Assembly: GCA_019418605.1 (NCBI GenBank)
Contig: DYBN01000014.1
Span: 46,665-110,664 of the forward strand
Length of the DNA: 64,000 nt
Source of the DNA: Sutterella sp.
GTDB taxonomy: Bacteria; Pseudomonadota; Gammaproteobacteria; Burkholderiales; Burkholderiaceae_F
Direction: 5' to 3'
Part shown: positions 26,556 through 35,718 of the stretch, in pieces
Numbering within the stretch: position 1 is the stretch's first letter
Layout of the letters: every line of letters starts with the position of its first letter
Translations under genes and position numbers: made by a program
Notes under the pieces: generated by a model
The model's database searches: none
The model's input: the letters and a program-made list of their open reading frames with translations, nothing else
Told to the model about the DNA's origin: nothing

Positions 26556-27197
26556 CTACAAAACGAAGGTCTGCGCAAGCACCCAGAGCGCAATCGCAAC
26601 AAATACCGTGCCGGTGAGGCGGTTGATGATTTTGGGGCCCGAGGGGCCCGAAAGAAAGCGCCTTGCGTGAGAGGCGAGCATGGCCGTGGCGAGCATCACG
26701 ATGAAGACGATGAGCCCGTAGACAAGAATCATCACCGTGACCTGCGGCACGTAGGGCAGTTTTGGGTCGATGAACTGCGGCAGCACCGAAATGCCGAAGA
26801 CGATGGGCTGGGGATTCGTCACCGAGACGATGACGGACTTGTAGAACTGCGCAAGCTTCCCTTCGGGCTGCTGGTTTTCGGCGTGCTTGAGAAGATTGCC
26901 CGTGAGGCCTGCGTCCTTGAAAAAACTCTTGAAACCCAGAAAAAGGAGGTAGCAGGCGCCCAGCGTTTTGATCACGGCAAAAAGCGCGGGGCTTGCGGCA
27001 ATGATGACGCCAAGGCCCGAGACGGCAAGCACGAAAAGAAACATGATGCCCGCGGCAAGCCCCAGGCACCCCGCAATCGAGCGGCGCCAGCCGTACTGCA
27101 GACTCAGGGTGACGGCCATGACCGAGCCCAGGCCCGGCGCAAGAATGTTGGCCGTGCCGGTTAAAAGAAAGAGCGAAAACAAGTCGTTGTTGAGCAT
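26556..27197 (-). CDS. LysE/RhtB-family amino acid exporter
   Basis: A 213-residue membrane protein with about six helices and the LysE-family N-terminal pattern (NILAPGLGSVMAVTLSLQYG, compare the family's PGP...A..G) plus LGACYLLFLGFKSFF in the middle. These proteins export amino acids such as lysine, threonine or homoserine lactones. The usual central Pro of GPG is replaced by Leu here (APGLGS). Substrate unknown. Single gene. Confidence 0.87.
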   Translation of the reverse strand: MLNNDLFSLFLLTGTANILAPGLGSVMAVTLSLQYGWRRSIAGCLGLAAGIMFLFVLAVSGLGVIIAASPALFAVIKTLGACYLLFLGFKSFFKDAGLTGNLLKHAENQQPEGKLAQFYKSVIVSVTNPQPIVFGISVLPQFIDPKLPYVPQVTVMILVYGLIVFIVMLATAMLASHARRFLSGPSGPKIINRLTGTVFVAIALWVLAQTFVL

Positions 27198-27283
27198 CGA
27201 CTGCAGCTTGAAATAAATGCGTTTGACCCAAAGTGCACGCGCGCCTTGAAACCAAATGCCGGCTCCGGGCGCGAGAGCGTGTG

Positions 27284-27820
27284 TTAGTTTTCCTGCGCGC
27301 GGGCGGCCCCGCCGCGCCTGACGTAAAGCGCAAAGACCACGGCAGGGTGCTTGTCCGAGGCTTCAAGTCTTCCAATCTCCGTGCGGGCAAATTCCGTCGT
27401 GTCCGGAAAATCGATGACGGCGTCGCCCTCGCAGACAAGATCGATTTCGGTGAGCCACACCTCGTCTGCCATGGCGCGGCTTGCGCGGTAGATTTGGGCT
27501 CCGCCGATGATGAAGATGCGCTCTGCTTCCGGGTTGGCTTCGCGCGCGAAGGCTATCGCGTCGGTCAAGCTCGAAGCCCTCGTGCAGCCGGTGGCGCAAA
27601 AGTCTTCTTGACGGGTGAGCACAATGTTGAGGCGCCCGGGCAGGGGGCGGCCAATCGACTCAAACGTTTTTCGTCCCATGATGACGGGCGAGCCCATCGT
27701 GACTTTTTTGAAGTGTTTGAGGTCTTCGGGGATATGCCAGGGCATGCGGCCGTCGTTTCCGATGACGCCGTTGCGCGCGCAGGCGGCGATCTGACTGATG
27801 AGGGGACGCTTTTGGGTCAT
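27284..27820 (-). CDS. folA: Dihydrofolate reductase
   Basis: A 178-residue enzyme reducing dihydrofolate to tetrahydrofolate. Landmarks are AACARNGVIGNDGRMPWHIPEDLKHFK with the Trp-Pro-x-His loop and catalytic Asp/Glu, MGRKTFESIGRPLPGR (NADPH binding) and FIIGGAQIY. The C-terminal extension RRGGAARAQEN is a little longer than in E. coli (159 residues). It follows thyA by 134 bases on the same strand, the classical thyA-folA pairing that regenerates the folate oxidised by ThyA. Confidence 0.96.
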   Translation of the reverse strand: MTQKRPLISQIAACARNGVIGNDGRMPWHIPEDLKHFKKVTMGSPVIMGRKTFESIGRPLPGRLNIVLTRQEDFCATGCTRASSLTDAIAFAREANPEAERIFIIGGAQIYRASRAMADEVWLTEIDLVCEGDAVIDFPDTTEFARTEIGRLEASDKHPAVVFALYVRRGGAARAQEN

Positions 27821-27954
27821 GAGGAAATAGACTCCGGCAAAAAACGCAAGGCAAAAGAAAAGAGGGCGTCGGCCTGGGGGCGGACGGCGGGTTTAGGATT
27901 TCGTCCGATTCCGCCTGCGGCCCGGGGGTTGAATGGCGAGCAGCAAGAGCTCGC

Positions 27955-28755
27955 TTAGACCGCCACGGGGGCCTTGATGTGGGGCCACGGGTTGTAGCCC
28001 ACGATCTCGAAATCCTCGAACTTGTAATCAAAGATCGAGGCCGGCTTGCGGGCGATGACGAGCTTGGGGTAGGGGCGGGGTTCGCGCGAGAGCTGCAGCT
28101 CAACCTGCTCGAAGTGGTTGGTGTAGATGTGGCAGTCACCCCCCGTCCAGATGAAGTCGCCCGCTTCAAGGCCGCACTGCTGGGCCGCCATGTGGGTGAG
28201 CAGCGCGTAGCTTGCGATGTTAAAGGGCACGCCGAGAAAGATGTCGCAGGAGCGCTGGTAGAGCTGGCAGGAAAGGCGCCCCTGCGCGACGTAAAACTGA
28301 AAGAGACAGTGGCACGGCGGCAGGGCCATCTTGTCGATTTCGCCCACGTTCCAGGAGCACACGATCATGCGGCGGCTGTCGGGATTGCGCTTGATGGTGT
28401 CGATGAGTTCGCTGATCTGATCGATGTGCCTGCCGTCGGGCGCGGGCCAGCTGCGCCACTGCACGCCGTAGACGGGACCCAGGTCGCCGTTTTCGTCGGC
28501 CCACTCGTCCCAGATCGTCACGCCGTTGTCGTGGAGGTACTTGATGTTGCTTGAGCCCGAGAGAAACCACAGCAGCTCGTGCACGATCGAGCGGATGTGA
28601 AGCTTTTTTGTCGTCACAAGCGGAAAGCCCTCGGAGAGGTCAAAGCGCATCTGGTAGCCAAAGACCGAGCGCGTGCCCGTGCCCGTGCGGTCCGCCTTGT
28701 AGACGCCGTTTTCGTAGACGTACTTCAAAAGGGTTTCGTACTGGTTGCTGGGCAT
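27955..28755 (-). CDS. thyA: Thymidylate synthase
   Basis: A 266-residue ThyA converting dUMP to dTMP with methylene-tetrahydrofolate. The catalytic Cys is in ALPPCHCLFQFYV (about 147-149), dUMP contacts are in YQRSCDIFLGVPFNIASYALL, and the C-terminal APVAV matches the family end (APVAI). The length equals E. coli ThyA (264). It sits upstream of folA. Confidence 0.97.
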   Translation of the reverse strand: MPSNQYETLLKYVYENGVYKADRTGTGTRSVFGYQMRFDLSEGFPLVTTKKLHIRSIVHELLWFLSGSSNIKYLHDNGVTIWDEWADENGDLGPVYGVQWRSWPAPDGRHIDQISELIDTIKRNPDSRRMIVCSWNVGEIDKMALPPCHCLFQFYVAQGRLSCQLYQRSCDIFLGVPFNIASYALLTHMAAQQCGLEAGDFIWTGGDCHIYTNHFEQVELQLSREPRPYPKLVIARKPASIFDYKFEDFEIVGYNPWPHIKAPVAV

Positions 28756-28962
28756 GGGAAAACTCGATCAAAGGGTTAAGAGAGGTCAGCACAAGGCTTC
28801 AGGGGCCTGTGTCGCAAACACTGAAAATGCCTGCGGCACGAACACGCTGCTCCGGGCGGAAAAAGGGCGGCGCAAAGGGCAACAAAAGGCAGCGCAAACA
28901 AACGGTGCCGGCGCCCGCTCGGACGGAGCTTCGCTGCGCACCGCCTCTTTGGTTTCGCGACT

Positions 28963-29928
28963 TTAGGTGTGCAGGTAGTAGCGGTAGAAAAGCAGCGTCA
29001 GATGATAGAACACGGGAGCGGCAAAGGTAAGCGGCGCGAAGCGCTCAAGAATGCCGCGGCCGATGTAGAGCTCGCCCTCCCAGCTGCGCGAGCCGAGGCT
29101 GCGCTTGACGGAATTGATCACGAAGTCGCCCATGGCGCAGGCAAGCACGATTGCCAAGGCAAAAAGCGCGGTCTGAAGAATCGAAAAGGGCGTAAGCCAA
29201 TAAAGGGCAATGCCCGCCACCACGGCCAGCGAGCAGCCCACTGTGATGCCCTTGACGGTCTTGTTGGGGTTGAGCGCAAGCGCCTTGCCGCCCAAAGCCG
29301 AACTTGCGAGCACCGAAAAGAGGTCGGCAAGAAACGTGATGATGAGAAAGAAAAGCAGCATCAGCTGCCCCGATGTCTTGTGGCTTTCAAAGTCGAGGTT
29401 GGCGATTGCGGGGGCGTGGCTTACGCAAAACACGCAGATCATCAGGCCCCACTGCACCTTGGCCACGCGCTCAAGATAGCGGTCGGTGTCGTGGCTCATG
29501 GCCGCGACCACCGGCAGAATCAAAAAGAGATAGATCGGAATAAAGAGCGTGAAGATTTCCGAGAGGTTGAAGTACACGAGCGCGTACTGCACGGGGATGG
29601 CGATGTAAAACGCGATCACGAGCACCCAGTGGTCGGTGTGCTTGATGGGGGTGAGGGCAATGAATTCGCGCAGCAAGAAAAACGAGAAGATGGCAAAGAG
29701 CACCACAAGGCTCGCCGTGCCCCACCACCAGGCCACGGTGAAGACGACAATGAGCCACCAGCCAAGCCGCACGCGCGAGTTGGCAATGGCAAGCCGCCTG
29801 CTTTGCTCGGGGGTCGAGGCGCGCCCCTGCGCCCAAAGCCCGTAGATGGTGCCCGCGCCCTCAAGAAAGATGAGCGCGGCCAGAATAATGAGATACCCTT
29901 CCTGCAGGGTGACGCCAAGTCGCATCAT
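28963..29928 (-). CDS. CdsA/YnbB-like phosphatidate cytidylyltransferase
   Basis: A 321-residue, eight- to nine-helix membrane protein of CDP-diglyceride synthetase type. The C-terminal family signature is present in variant form: DFVINSVKRSLGSRSWEGEL, then IGRGILERFAPL, where the classical CdsA has S-x-x-K-R-x3-K-D ... PGHGGxxDRxD. The GRGILER form is closer to E. coli YnbB, a paralogue of uncertain role. A plsC-like acyltransferase lies 17 bases upstream, so the pair may make and activate phosphatidic acid for a dedicated lipid. Some catalytic Asp/Lys residues of CdsA are not obviously conserved. Confidence 0.8.
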   Translation of the reverse strand: MMRLGVTLQEGYLIILAALIFLEGAGTIYGLWAQGRASTPEQSRRLAIANSRVRLGWWLIVVFTVAWWWGTASLVVLFAIFSFFLLREFIALTPIKHTDHWVLVIAFYIAIPVQYALVYFNLSEIFTLFIPIYLFLILPVVAAMSHDTDRYLERVAKVQWGLMICVFCVSHAPAIANLDFESHKTSGQLMLLFFLIITFLADLFSVLASSALGGKALALNPNKTVKGITVGCSLAVVAGIALYWLTPFSILQTALFALAIVLACAMGDFVINSVKRSLGSRSWEGELYIGRGILERFAPLTFAAPVFYHLTLLFYRYYLHT

Positions 29929-29945
29929 TTTTTGGAATCCTCCCC

Positions 29946-30542
29946 TTAGGACAAGTGGGCAAGGTCAACGACCGCCTGCCGCGCGCGGGTAAGAAACTCT
30001 TCCTTGGGCTCGCTCGGGCTGTGCTCGAGCGGGGCGCCAAAGCGCACCGAGCAGATCGTGGGCACGGGAATGTAGACGCCCTTGGGCATGGCGCGGTGCA
30101 GGTTTTCAATGTAGACGGGGATGAACTCCACGTCGGGGAATTCGCGCATGAGCCGCCACAGGCCGCTTTTGAATTCGCTCGGCAACGGCTGCGGGCGCCG
30201 CGTGCCCTCGGGGAAGATGATGAGCGAGTCGCCCTGGCGCAGGGCGTCCTTCAGGGGCTTGAGCGGATCGGCGTGCTCGGCTCTGCGCCGGTCGATGAGC
30301 ACGACGTTGAGCTCGGTCATGGCGATGCGCTTGCGGAAAAAGCCATGGTCCCAGTAGTCGCGCGCGGCCACCGGGCGCGTCAGGCGCCGCAGCACCGCAG
30401 GCAGCGACGTCCAGATCACAATCGTGTCGAGATGGCTGGTGTGGTTGGCAAAGTAGATGCGCTGCTTTTTTGAGGGCTTGCTGCCTTCCCACTGCGGGTA
30501 GGCTCCCACGAGCAGGCGCGTGAGCCACACGATGGGCGTCAT
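29946..30542 (-). CDS. plsC: PlsC-type 1-acylglycerol-3-phosphate acyltransferase
   Basis: A 198-residue membrane-associated acyltransferase that forms phosphatidic acid. The catalytic HX4D motif is NHTSHLD (about 33-39), the substrate-binding motif is FPEGTRRP, and a VEFIPVYIEN block follows. I prefer the ATG at 30542, which overlaps the TGA of the upstream 82-codon frame (TGATG); a GTG at 30560 is the alternative. The CdsA/YnbB-like gene follows after 17 bases, giving a lipid operon. Confidence 0.85.
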   Translation of the reverse strand: MTPIVWLTRLLVGAYPQWEGSKPSKKQRIYFANHTSHLDTIVIWTSLPAVLRRLTRPVAARDYWDHGFFRKRIAMTELNVVLIDRRRAEHADPLKPLKDALRQGDSLIIFPEGTRRPQPLPSEFKSGLWRLMREFPDVEFIPVYIENLHRAMPKGVYIPVPTICSVRFGAPLEHSPSEPKEEFLTRARQAVVDLAHLS

Positions 30543-30790
30543 CAGCTGAAATTGAAACACGGTCGTGAACTCTTGAAGAATCGTCGAAGTACGAAATTAT
30601 AAAGTCGGCCGGCAGGCGAAAAAAAGCTCCGCCGCATTGCCTCGGCCGGGGTCTCGGATGCGCCTCGGGTTAACACTTCCGGCAAAGCATGCCTGACGTC
30701 AAGGAAGACGCGAATAATGTGCGCTATGCCGGTATACCAGTCGTTATACTCGATGCTGTCGGCACCAAGCATGAGATGAAACGGCTTCAT
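30542..30790 (-). CDS. Small protein of unknown function upstream of plsC
   Basis: An 82-codon frame beginning MKPFHLMLGADSIEYNDWY whose stop overlaps the plsC start in the sequence TGATG, a classic coupling arrangement. No domain is recognised. It contains an amphipathic centre (GIAHIIRVFLDVRHALPEVL) and a basic end with clustered Phe/Arg (YNFVLRRFFKSS), which could be membrane-associated. Coupling to plsC argues that it is translated; lack of a recognised family argues for caution, and the region might instead be a leader. Confidence 0.45.
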   Translation of the reverse strand: MKPFHLMLGADSIEYNDWYTGIAHIIRVFLDVRHALPEVLTRGASETPAEAMRRSFFSPAGRLYNFVLRRFFKSSRPCFNFS

Positions 30791-31021
30791 TTAAGGGTTT
30801 ACCCTTTGTCGTTTGGCTCGATTCGCACGTGCCGCCTGTTGCAAGCAGAACCGCTGGCAAGGAAGTCGCGTTTTTTCAGACGCTCTTCGGGCGGCGGTTT
30901 TTGCAGATTTTGTTTGAGCACTCCGGTCCTTCGCCCGTCAATCTGCGCCTTGCGCGGCGGACGAACTCCCGGCGCGTTCTTTTTTGAGACTGCTTTCCTC
31001 TGGGGAGGTTTGAAAAAGAAA

Positions 31022-32200
31022 ATGGCTCTGAAGCACAATTTTGATGAAGTCATTGACCGCACGCACACCAACAGCTCCAAGTGGCTGAAGTATCCTGCCG
31101 ACGTGCTCCCGATGTGGGTTGCCGACAGCGACTTCAAGTGCCCGCAGCCCGTCGTGGAGGCCGTGAGCAAGCTTGCCCAGTTCGGCGTCTACGGCTACCC
31201 CTACGTCAATGAAGGGGGCTTTGAGAAGGCGACCGTTGCCTGGTGCAAGCGCCGTCTGGGCTTTGACGTGCGGCCTGACCAGTGCGACTACGTTCCGAGC
31301 CTCGGAACGGCTCTGGCCGTTGCCGTGAAGGCCTTCACGCAGCCCGGCGACCAGGTGCTCATGCAGTCGCCCATCTACCCGCCCTTTACGGCCGTGACGG
31401 TCAAGAACAGCCGCACGCCCGTCTACAACACGCTCAAGTTCGTTGACGGCAACTACCAGATCGACTTCGACGATTTCGAAAAGCTCGCCTCCGACCCCAA
31501 GACCAAGCTCTTTTTGCTGTGCAACCCGCACAACCCGACGGGCCGCTGCTTTACCCGCGAAGAGCTCGAAAAGATGGTCGAGATCTGCGCCAAGAACAAC
31601 GTGGTGATCTTTTCGGACGAAGTGCACTCTGACTTCGTGTATGCGCCGCACAAGCACATCTCGCTGCCCACGCTCAACCAGACCGCGCGCGACATCTGCC
31701 TTGTGGGCCTTAATCCTTCCAAGACCTTCAACATCGCGGGTCTGCGCACGGCCGGCGTCGTGAGCCCGAGCTCCAACCCGAAGCTGCAGCAGGAGTATCA
31801 GCATGCGCTCGCCTCCTGCAAGCTTGGCCGCAACATCTTTGGCGACCTCGCCTACCAGATCTGCTTTGGCGGCGAGTGCGACTACTACGCCGAACAGGTG
31901 CGCGACTACGTCAAGGGCAACATCGACTACGCCGTTGAAGCCCTCAACAAGATCCCCGGCATCAAGGCCTACACGCCCGACGCCACCTATCTGCTGTGGA
32001 TCGACTGCACGGGTCTGGGCTTTGAGACGCAGGAAGAGCTCGACAAGTTCGCCGTCGAGCAGTGCAAGGTCGGCCTCAATCCGGGCGAATCCTTCGGCAA
32101 GGAAGGCAAGTGCTTCCTGCGCATGAACCTCGCCTGCCCGCGCTCCTACGTGGTCGAAGGCTGCAAGCGCATTGCCGAGGCCGTTGCCAAGCGCGCCTAA
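31022..32200 (+). CDS. patB: PatB/MalY-type cystathionine beta-lyase
   Basis: A 392-residue PLP-dependent aminotransferase-fold lyase cleaving cystathionine or cysteine conjugates. The start matches the PatB family (FDEVIDRTHTNSSKWLKYP, then LPMWVADSDF). The PLP lysine is in LNPSKTFNIAGLR, with the Asp-partner in FSDEVHSDFVY and the carboxylate-binding Arg in FLRMNLACPR. GGGGAGG lies about 15 bases before the ATG. A clear terminator follows, so it is monocistronic. It is divergent from the plsC operon. Confidence 0.93.
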   Translation: MALKHNFDEVIDRTHTNSSKWLKYPADVLPMWVADSDFKCPQPVVEAVSKLAQFGVYGYPYVNEGGFEKATVAWCKRRLGFDVRPDQCDYVPSLGTALAVAVKAFTQPGDQVLMQSPIYPPFTAVTVKNSRTPVYNTLKFVDGNYQIDFDDFEKLASDPKTKLFLLCNPHNPTGRCFTREELEKMVEICAKNNVVIFSDEVHSDFVYAPHKHISLPTLNQTARDICLVGLNPSKTFNIAGLRTAGVVSPSSNPKLQQEYQHALASCKLGRNIFGDLAYQICFGGECDYYAEQVRDYVKGNIDYAVEALNKIPGIKAYTPDATYLLWIDCTGLGFETQEELDKFAVEQCKVGLNPGESFGKEGKCFLRMNLACPRSYVVEGCKRIAEAVAKRA

Positions 32201-32250
32201 TCCTGCGACTGACGCAATCTGCGGCTTCTGACTCTAAAGGCCGCAGAGAT

Positions 32251-32300
32251 TGAAAAAAGGGGTGTCCGTTTCTTGTTGATTCGGACGCCTCTTTTTTTTG
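32251..32300 (+). terminator. Rho-independent terminator of patB
   Basis: Stem GGTGTCCG (32261-32268) / CGGACGCC (32282-32289) followed by TCTTTTTTTT. A second hairpin, AATCTGCGGC/GCCGCAGAGATT, lies just upstream at about 32215-32251. Confidence 0.9.
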
Positions 32301-32526
32301 CGCGCGTGCGGCGCAGGCGCCCCAAAAAGGCGCGAGAAAGAGGAGGGTTTGCGAAAAGCGGGGCTTGAGGCTTTGGCGCGAAAGAGGGGAGGAGAGGAGG
32401 AAAAGAGAGGCGCGCGGAGCGCGCCGCTTGCGCCTTAAGAAGGAGCCGTCGCCGGCCGCCGGGGCGGCTCTAAGATCGCAAGCCCGCAGCCGGCGGCGCA
32501 AGTAAAAAAAGGCGGGATTGGCGGAA

Positions 32527-32973
32527 TCAGGCCGAGAGGGCGGCCTTGACCAGGGCCGAGACGCGGCCCATGTCGGCCTTGCCCGCGCACTGCCCCTTGA
32601 CGACGCCCATGACCTTGCCCATGGCGGCCATGCCGCTTGCGCCGGTCGCTTCGATGGCCTGCTTGACGACGGCCTGAATTTCCTCGTCGCTCATCTGCTT
32701 GGGCATGTAGACGCTCATCACGTCGATTTCAAACTGCTCCTTCTGCGCGAGGTCCTCGCGCCCGGCGTCGTGGTACTGCTTGGCCGAGTCGCGGCGCTGC
32801 TTGATGAGCTTGGAGATGACGCCGGTGACGAGCTCGTCGGTGGCTTCAACGCGGTCGTCGACTTCGCGCTGCTTGACTGCGGCAAGCAGCAGCCGCAGAG
32901 CGGAAAGGCGCGGCGCATCGTGCGCCTTCATGGCCGCCTTCATGTCTTGCATAACTTGTGCTTTGATCGTCAT
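32527..32973 (-). CDS. YqeY/GatB-tail domain protein
   Basis: A 148-residue YqeY-family protein, the free-standing version of the GatB C-terminal domain that binds tRNA in the Asp/Glu-tRNA amidotransferase. Landmarks are ALRLLLAAVKQREVDDR, KLIKQRRDSAKQYHDAGRED and the C-terminal MGKVMGVVKGQCAGKADMG. It is commonly encoded next to rpsU and dnaG, as here (112 bases downstream of rpsU). The biochemical role is unsettled. Confidence 0.9.
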   Translation of the reverse strand: MTIKAQVMQDMKAAMKAHDAPRLSALRLLLAAVKQREVDDRVEATDELVTGVISKLIKQRRDSAKQYHDAGREDLAQKEQFEIDVMSVYMPKQMSDEEIQAVVKQAIEATGASGMAAMGKVMGVVKGQCAGKADMGRVSALVKAALSA

Positions 32974-33085
32974 GATCTTTTTTCTCCCAAAATGAAAAAA
33001 GCGACCGGACACAATGAAAACGTGTCGGCCGCCTTTCTAGGCTTATCAAGCTGGCTCAAATGCCTTGACCAGAGCTCCCGTGCGA

Positions 33086-33298
33086 TTAGTAGAGCTTCTT
33101 GGGCAGCATCATGCTGCGCAGACGCTTGTAGTGACGCTTAATGGCGGCAGCCTTCTTGCGCTTGCGTTCAGCCGTGGGCTTCTCGTAGAACTCGCGAGCA
33201 CGCAGCTCGGTGAGCAGGCCGGACTTTTCGATCGTGCGCTTGAAGCGACGCAAAGCGACTTCAAACGGCTCGTTTTCCTTAACGCGAATGGTGGGCAT
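33086..33298 (-). CDS. rpsU: 30S ribosomal protein S21
   Basis: A 70-residue basic protein matching S21 throughout (MPTIRVKENEPFEVALRRFK start, KPTAERKRKKAAAIKRHYKR). It binds the 30S platform and helps initiation. It belongs to the macromolecular synthesis cluster, but here dnaG is upstream of rpsU and rpoD is elsewhere, unlike the rpsU-dnaG-rpoD order of E. coli. Confidence 0.98.
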   Translation of the reverse strand: MPTIRVKENEPFEVALRRFKRTIEKSGLLTELRAREFYEKPTAERKRKKAAAIKRHYKRLRSMMLPKKLY

Positions 33299-33518
33299 TG
33301 ATAAGCACCTAATCCTAATGTGTGAAAAATTGGTTGCGGCGCAGGTCGTGCCGCCCTAACCATTAGGGCGCAGTCATCCCTTGCGCATGAAAAATTTTGC
33401 GAAACCGCATTGTTGCACAAATCGCTTTCGAAGTAAATACCTAAATTTTTCAGCCACATAGGGGTATTGGGCCGCAGGAATGCCGCGCGATTTGCGATTT
33501 TTTTGCGCGCCCTTTGAA

Positions 33519-35417
33519 TCAAGCCGAGCCTTCAAACTGCTGCAGCGCCCGTTCTCGCTGGGCGCGGGCGATGCGCTCGCGCAGGTTTTTGGCCATCTGC
33601 GAGAGCTCCCGCACGCGCTCCATGTCAGGTTCAGCGCTGCTTGCGGCTTCGGTGAGTTCGCGCGTGACGCGCTTGAATTCAAGCCTGTCAAAGGCCGCTT
33701 CAAGCTCGGCGCGGGCGGCCTCAGGCGGCGTCTGGATAATGAGCTCGCGCGCCACGAGGTCGCTGAAGTGGGAAAAATGCTCGCTCTGACTCAAGCGCTC
33801 GAGCACAAGCTGCGTCGACTCAAGCGCGGGCTCGGTTGCCGTGACCGCGCGCCAGACTTCGACGATTTCGCGGGAGACGACGTCGTCCTGGCCGATGAAT
33901 TCCTCGGCGATCTGAGACGAAAATTCGCTTGCCAGCACAGGGAAGTTGAGCAGATTTTGCAGCATCCTCTCGCGCATGTCGTGCGCTTCGATGGGATCAA
34001 GACGCACGCGGGGACGGTTTGCCTCCGGGCGGCCGCCGCGCCAGCTTCGCCAGGAGCGGGCGGGACGAAAGCCTCCTGCGGCCCCCGCTGCAGGCACCGC
34101 TGCAGGGCTCACCGCAAGCGGCGCGGGCCGGGCGATGCCAAAGGCTCTTTGCAGCTCGTCGGGATTCATGCGGGCGTGCATGGCGAGCTCTCCCACGAGC
34201 TGATCGCGCAAAAAGGGAGCGGCGTGCATGGAGGCCACCAGGGGCTTGCTTTCAGACAGAAACCTGCTTCGGCCCTCGGCCGTGTAGAGGTCCTTTCCCT
34301 CGGTGAGGGTCTTGACGAAAAACTGCGTGAGCGTCAGGCTTTTTTTGAGTTCGTCCTCAAAGGCCTGCGCGCCCTTCTCCTTAATAAGGCTGTCGGGGTC
34401 GTGCTCGGGGGGAAGAACGACGAAGCGAATCTCATGCTCGTCGCCCACGGCGGGCAGCGACGCTTCCATGGCCCTGCGCAGGGCGTGCTGACCGGCTTCG
34501 TCGCCGTCAAAACAAAAGTAGATTTTGTGCACCTGGCGCAGCAGGGCGCGCACGTGATCGGCCGTCACGGCCGTGCCGAGCGCGGCGCAGGACTCTTCAA
34601 AGCCTGCTTGCGCAAGCTGAATGACGTCCATGTACCCCTCGCAGACGATCGTGCGGCCCTTTTCCCGGATCGCGCGGGAGGCTTCAAAGAGGCCGTAGAT
34701 CTCGTGCCCCTTGCGGTAGATCGCCGTCTCGGGACTGTTGAGATACTTGGGGTGCTCGTCGCCGTTGAGCGTTCTTGCGCCGAAGGCGATGACCTGTCCC
34801 CTGCGGTTGCGGATGGGAAACATGATGCGGCCGCGAAAGCGGTCGTACCGGCGTCCGTTTTCATGCCGGATGACAAGTCCGCAGCCGCTGTCTTCCAGGT
34901 CGGGACTCTCGTAGAGTTGTTTGCCGAAAACGTCTTGCAGTCCCTGCCAGGCATCGGGCGAGTAGCCCAGCTGATAGCGCGCGGCGGTCTGTCCGCTGAT
35001 GGCGCGCGTCTTCAGATAGTCGACGGCGCGGGGATTGTCCTTGAGGCAGCGCGTGTAGAAGTCAGCCGCCTCCTTCATGTAGTCGGTAAGCGTCCGGGTG
35101 CGCGCGCGCTTTTCCTCGCCCCTGGGGTCTTCGGGCACCGTCATGCCCACCGTCTCGGCAAGCTTGCGCACGGCCTCAATGTAGCTGAGGCCTTCGTACT
35201 TCATGACAAAGCCGATGGCGCTGCCCGAAGCTCCGCACCCGAAGCACTTGTAGAACTGCTTTTGGGGGCTCACGGAAAACGAGGGCGTCTTCTCCCGGTG
35301 AAACGGGCAGCAGGCCATGTAGTTCTTGCCGGTTCTCTTAAGCGGCACCACCTTGTTGATCACCTCAACAATGTCGATGCGGCTCAACAGCTCCTGAATG
35401 AAGCTCTCGGGAATCAT
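33519..35417 (-). CDS. dnaG: DNA primase
   Basis: A 632-residue primase making RNA primers for replication. The N-terminal zinc-binding domain shows CCPFHREKTPSFSV ... YKCFGCG, the TOPRIM core has VCEGYMDVI (Glu) and FCFDGDEAG (Asp-x-Asp), and the C-terminal helical domain is the DnaB-interacting part. An Ala/Pro/Arg-rich linker at about 430-460 (APLAVSPAAVPAAGAAGG) separates core and C-domain. The ATG at 35417 (MIPESFIQELL) is the family start. rpsU lies 220 bases downstream on the same strand. Confidence 0.97.
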   Translation of the reverse strand: MIPESFIQELLSRIDIVEVINKVVPLKRTGKNYMACCPFHREKTPSFSVSPQKQFYKCFGCGASGSAIGFVMKYEGLSYIEAVRKLAETVGMTVPEDPRGEEKRARTRTLTDYMKEAADFYTRCLKDNPRAVDYLKTRAISGQTAARYQLGYSPDAWQGLQDVFGKQLYESPDLEDSGCGLVIRHENGRRYDRFRGRIMFPIRNRRGQVIAFGARTLNGDEHPKYLNSPETAIYRKGHEIYGLFEASRAIREKGRTIVCEGYMDVIQLAQAGFEESCAALGTAVTADHVRALLRQVHKIYFCFDGDEAGQHALRRAMEASLPAVGDEHEIRFVVLPPEHDPDSLIKEKGAQAFEDELKKSLTLTQFFVKTLTEGKDLYTAEGRSRFLSESKPLVASMHAAPFLRDQLVGELAMHARMNPDELQRAFGIARPAPLAVSPAAVPAAGAAGGFRPARSWRSWRGGRPEANRPRVRLDPIEAHDMRERMLQNLLNFPVLASEFSSQIAEEFIGQDDVVSREIVEVWRAVTATEPALESTQLVLERLSQSEHFSHFSDLVARELIIQTPPEAARAELEAAFDRLEFKRVTRELTEAASSAEPDMERVRELSQMAKNLRERIARAQRERALQQFEGSA

Positions 35418-35718
35418 GCGGCGCAACCTCGGCAGCGGCGGCGGTTAAATGCCATGACTGTTGTCAATAAAAAAATGTGCGCCGCCGATCTCTTTGGCGG
35501 CAGGCTTGTGAGCCCAAAACGGGCGCGGGCAGTTTAACGAAAAAAGACGGGCCGCTCTCAGGCGGGCGCGCGGCACCTATTGTAGAGGCCGCCGGCGGGC
35601 GCGCTCAAAAGGGGGATTTTCGCCCGGGAATTTCCCTTTGGTTGGGCGTATCCTCGAGTCAGCCGAAGAGGTTGGTGAAAACCTTGAGGTTTTTTCCTCA
35701 AACAAAGGAGAGAGGAGC

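Noticed and set aside
33480..35537. A 685-codon open frame antisense to dnaG
   Set aside because: Shadow frame of a high-GC gene; composition and lack of motifs show it is not real.
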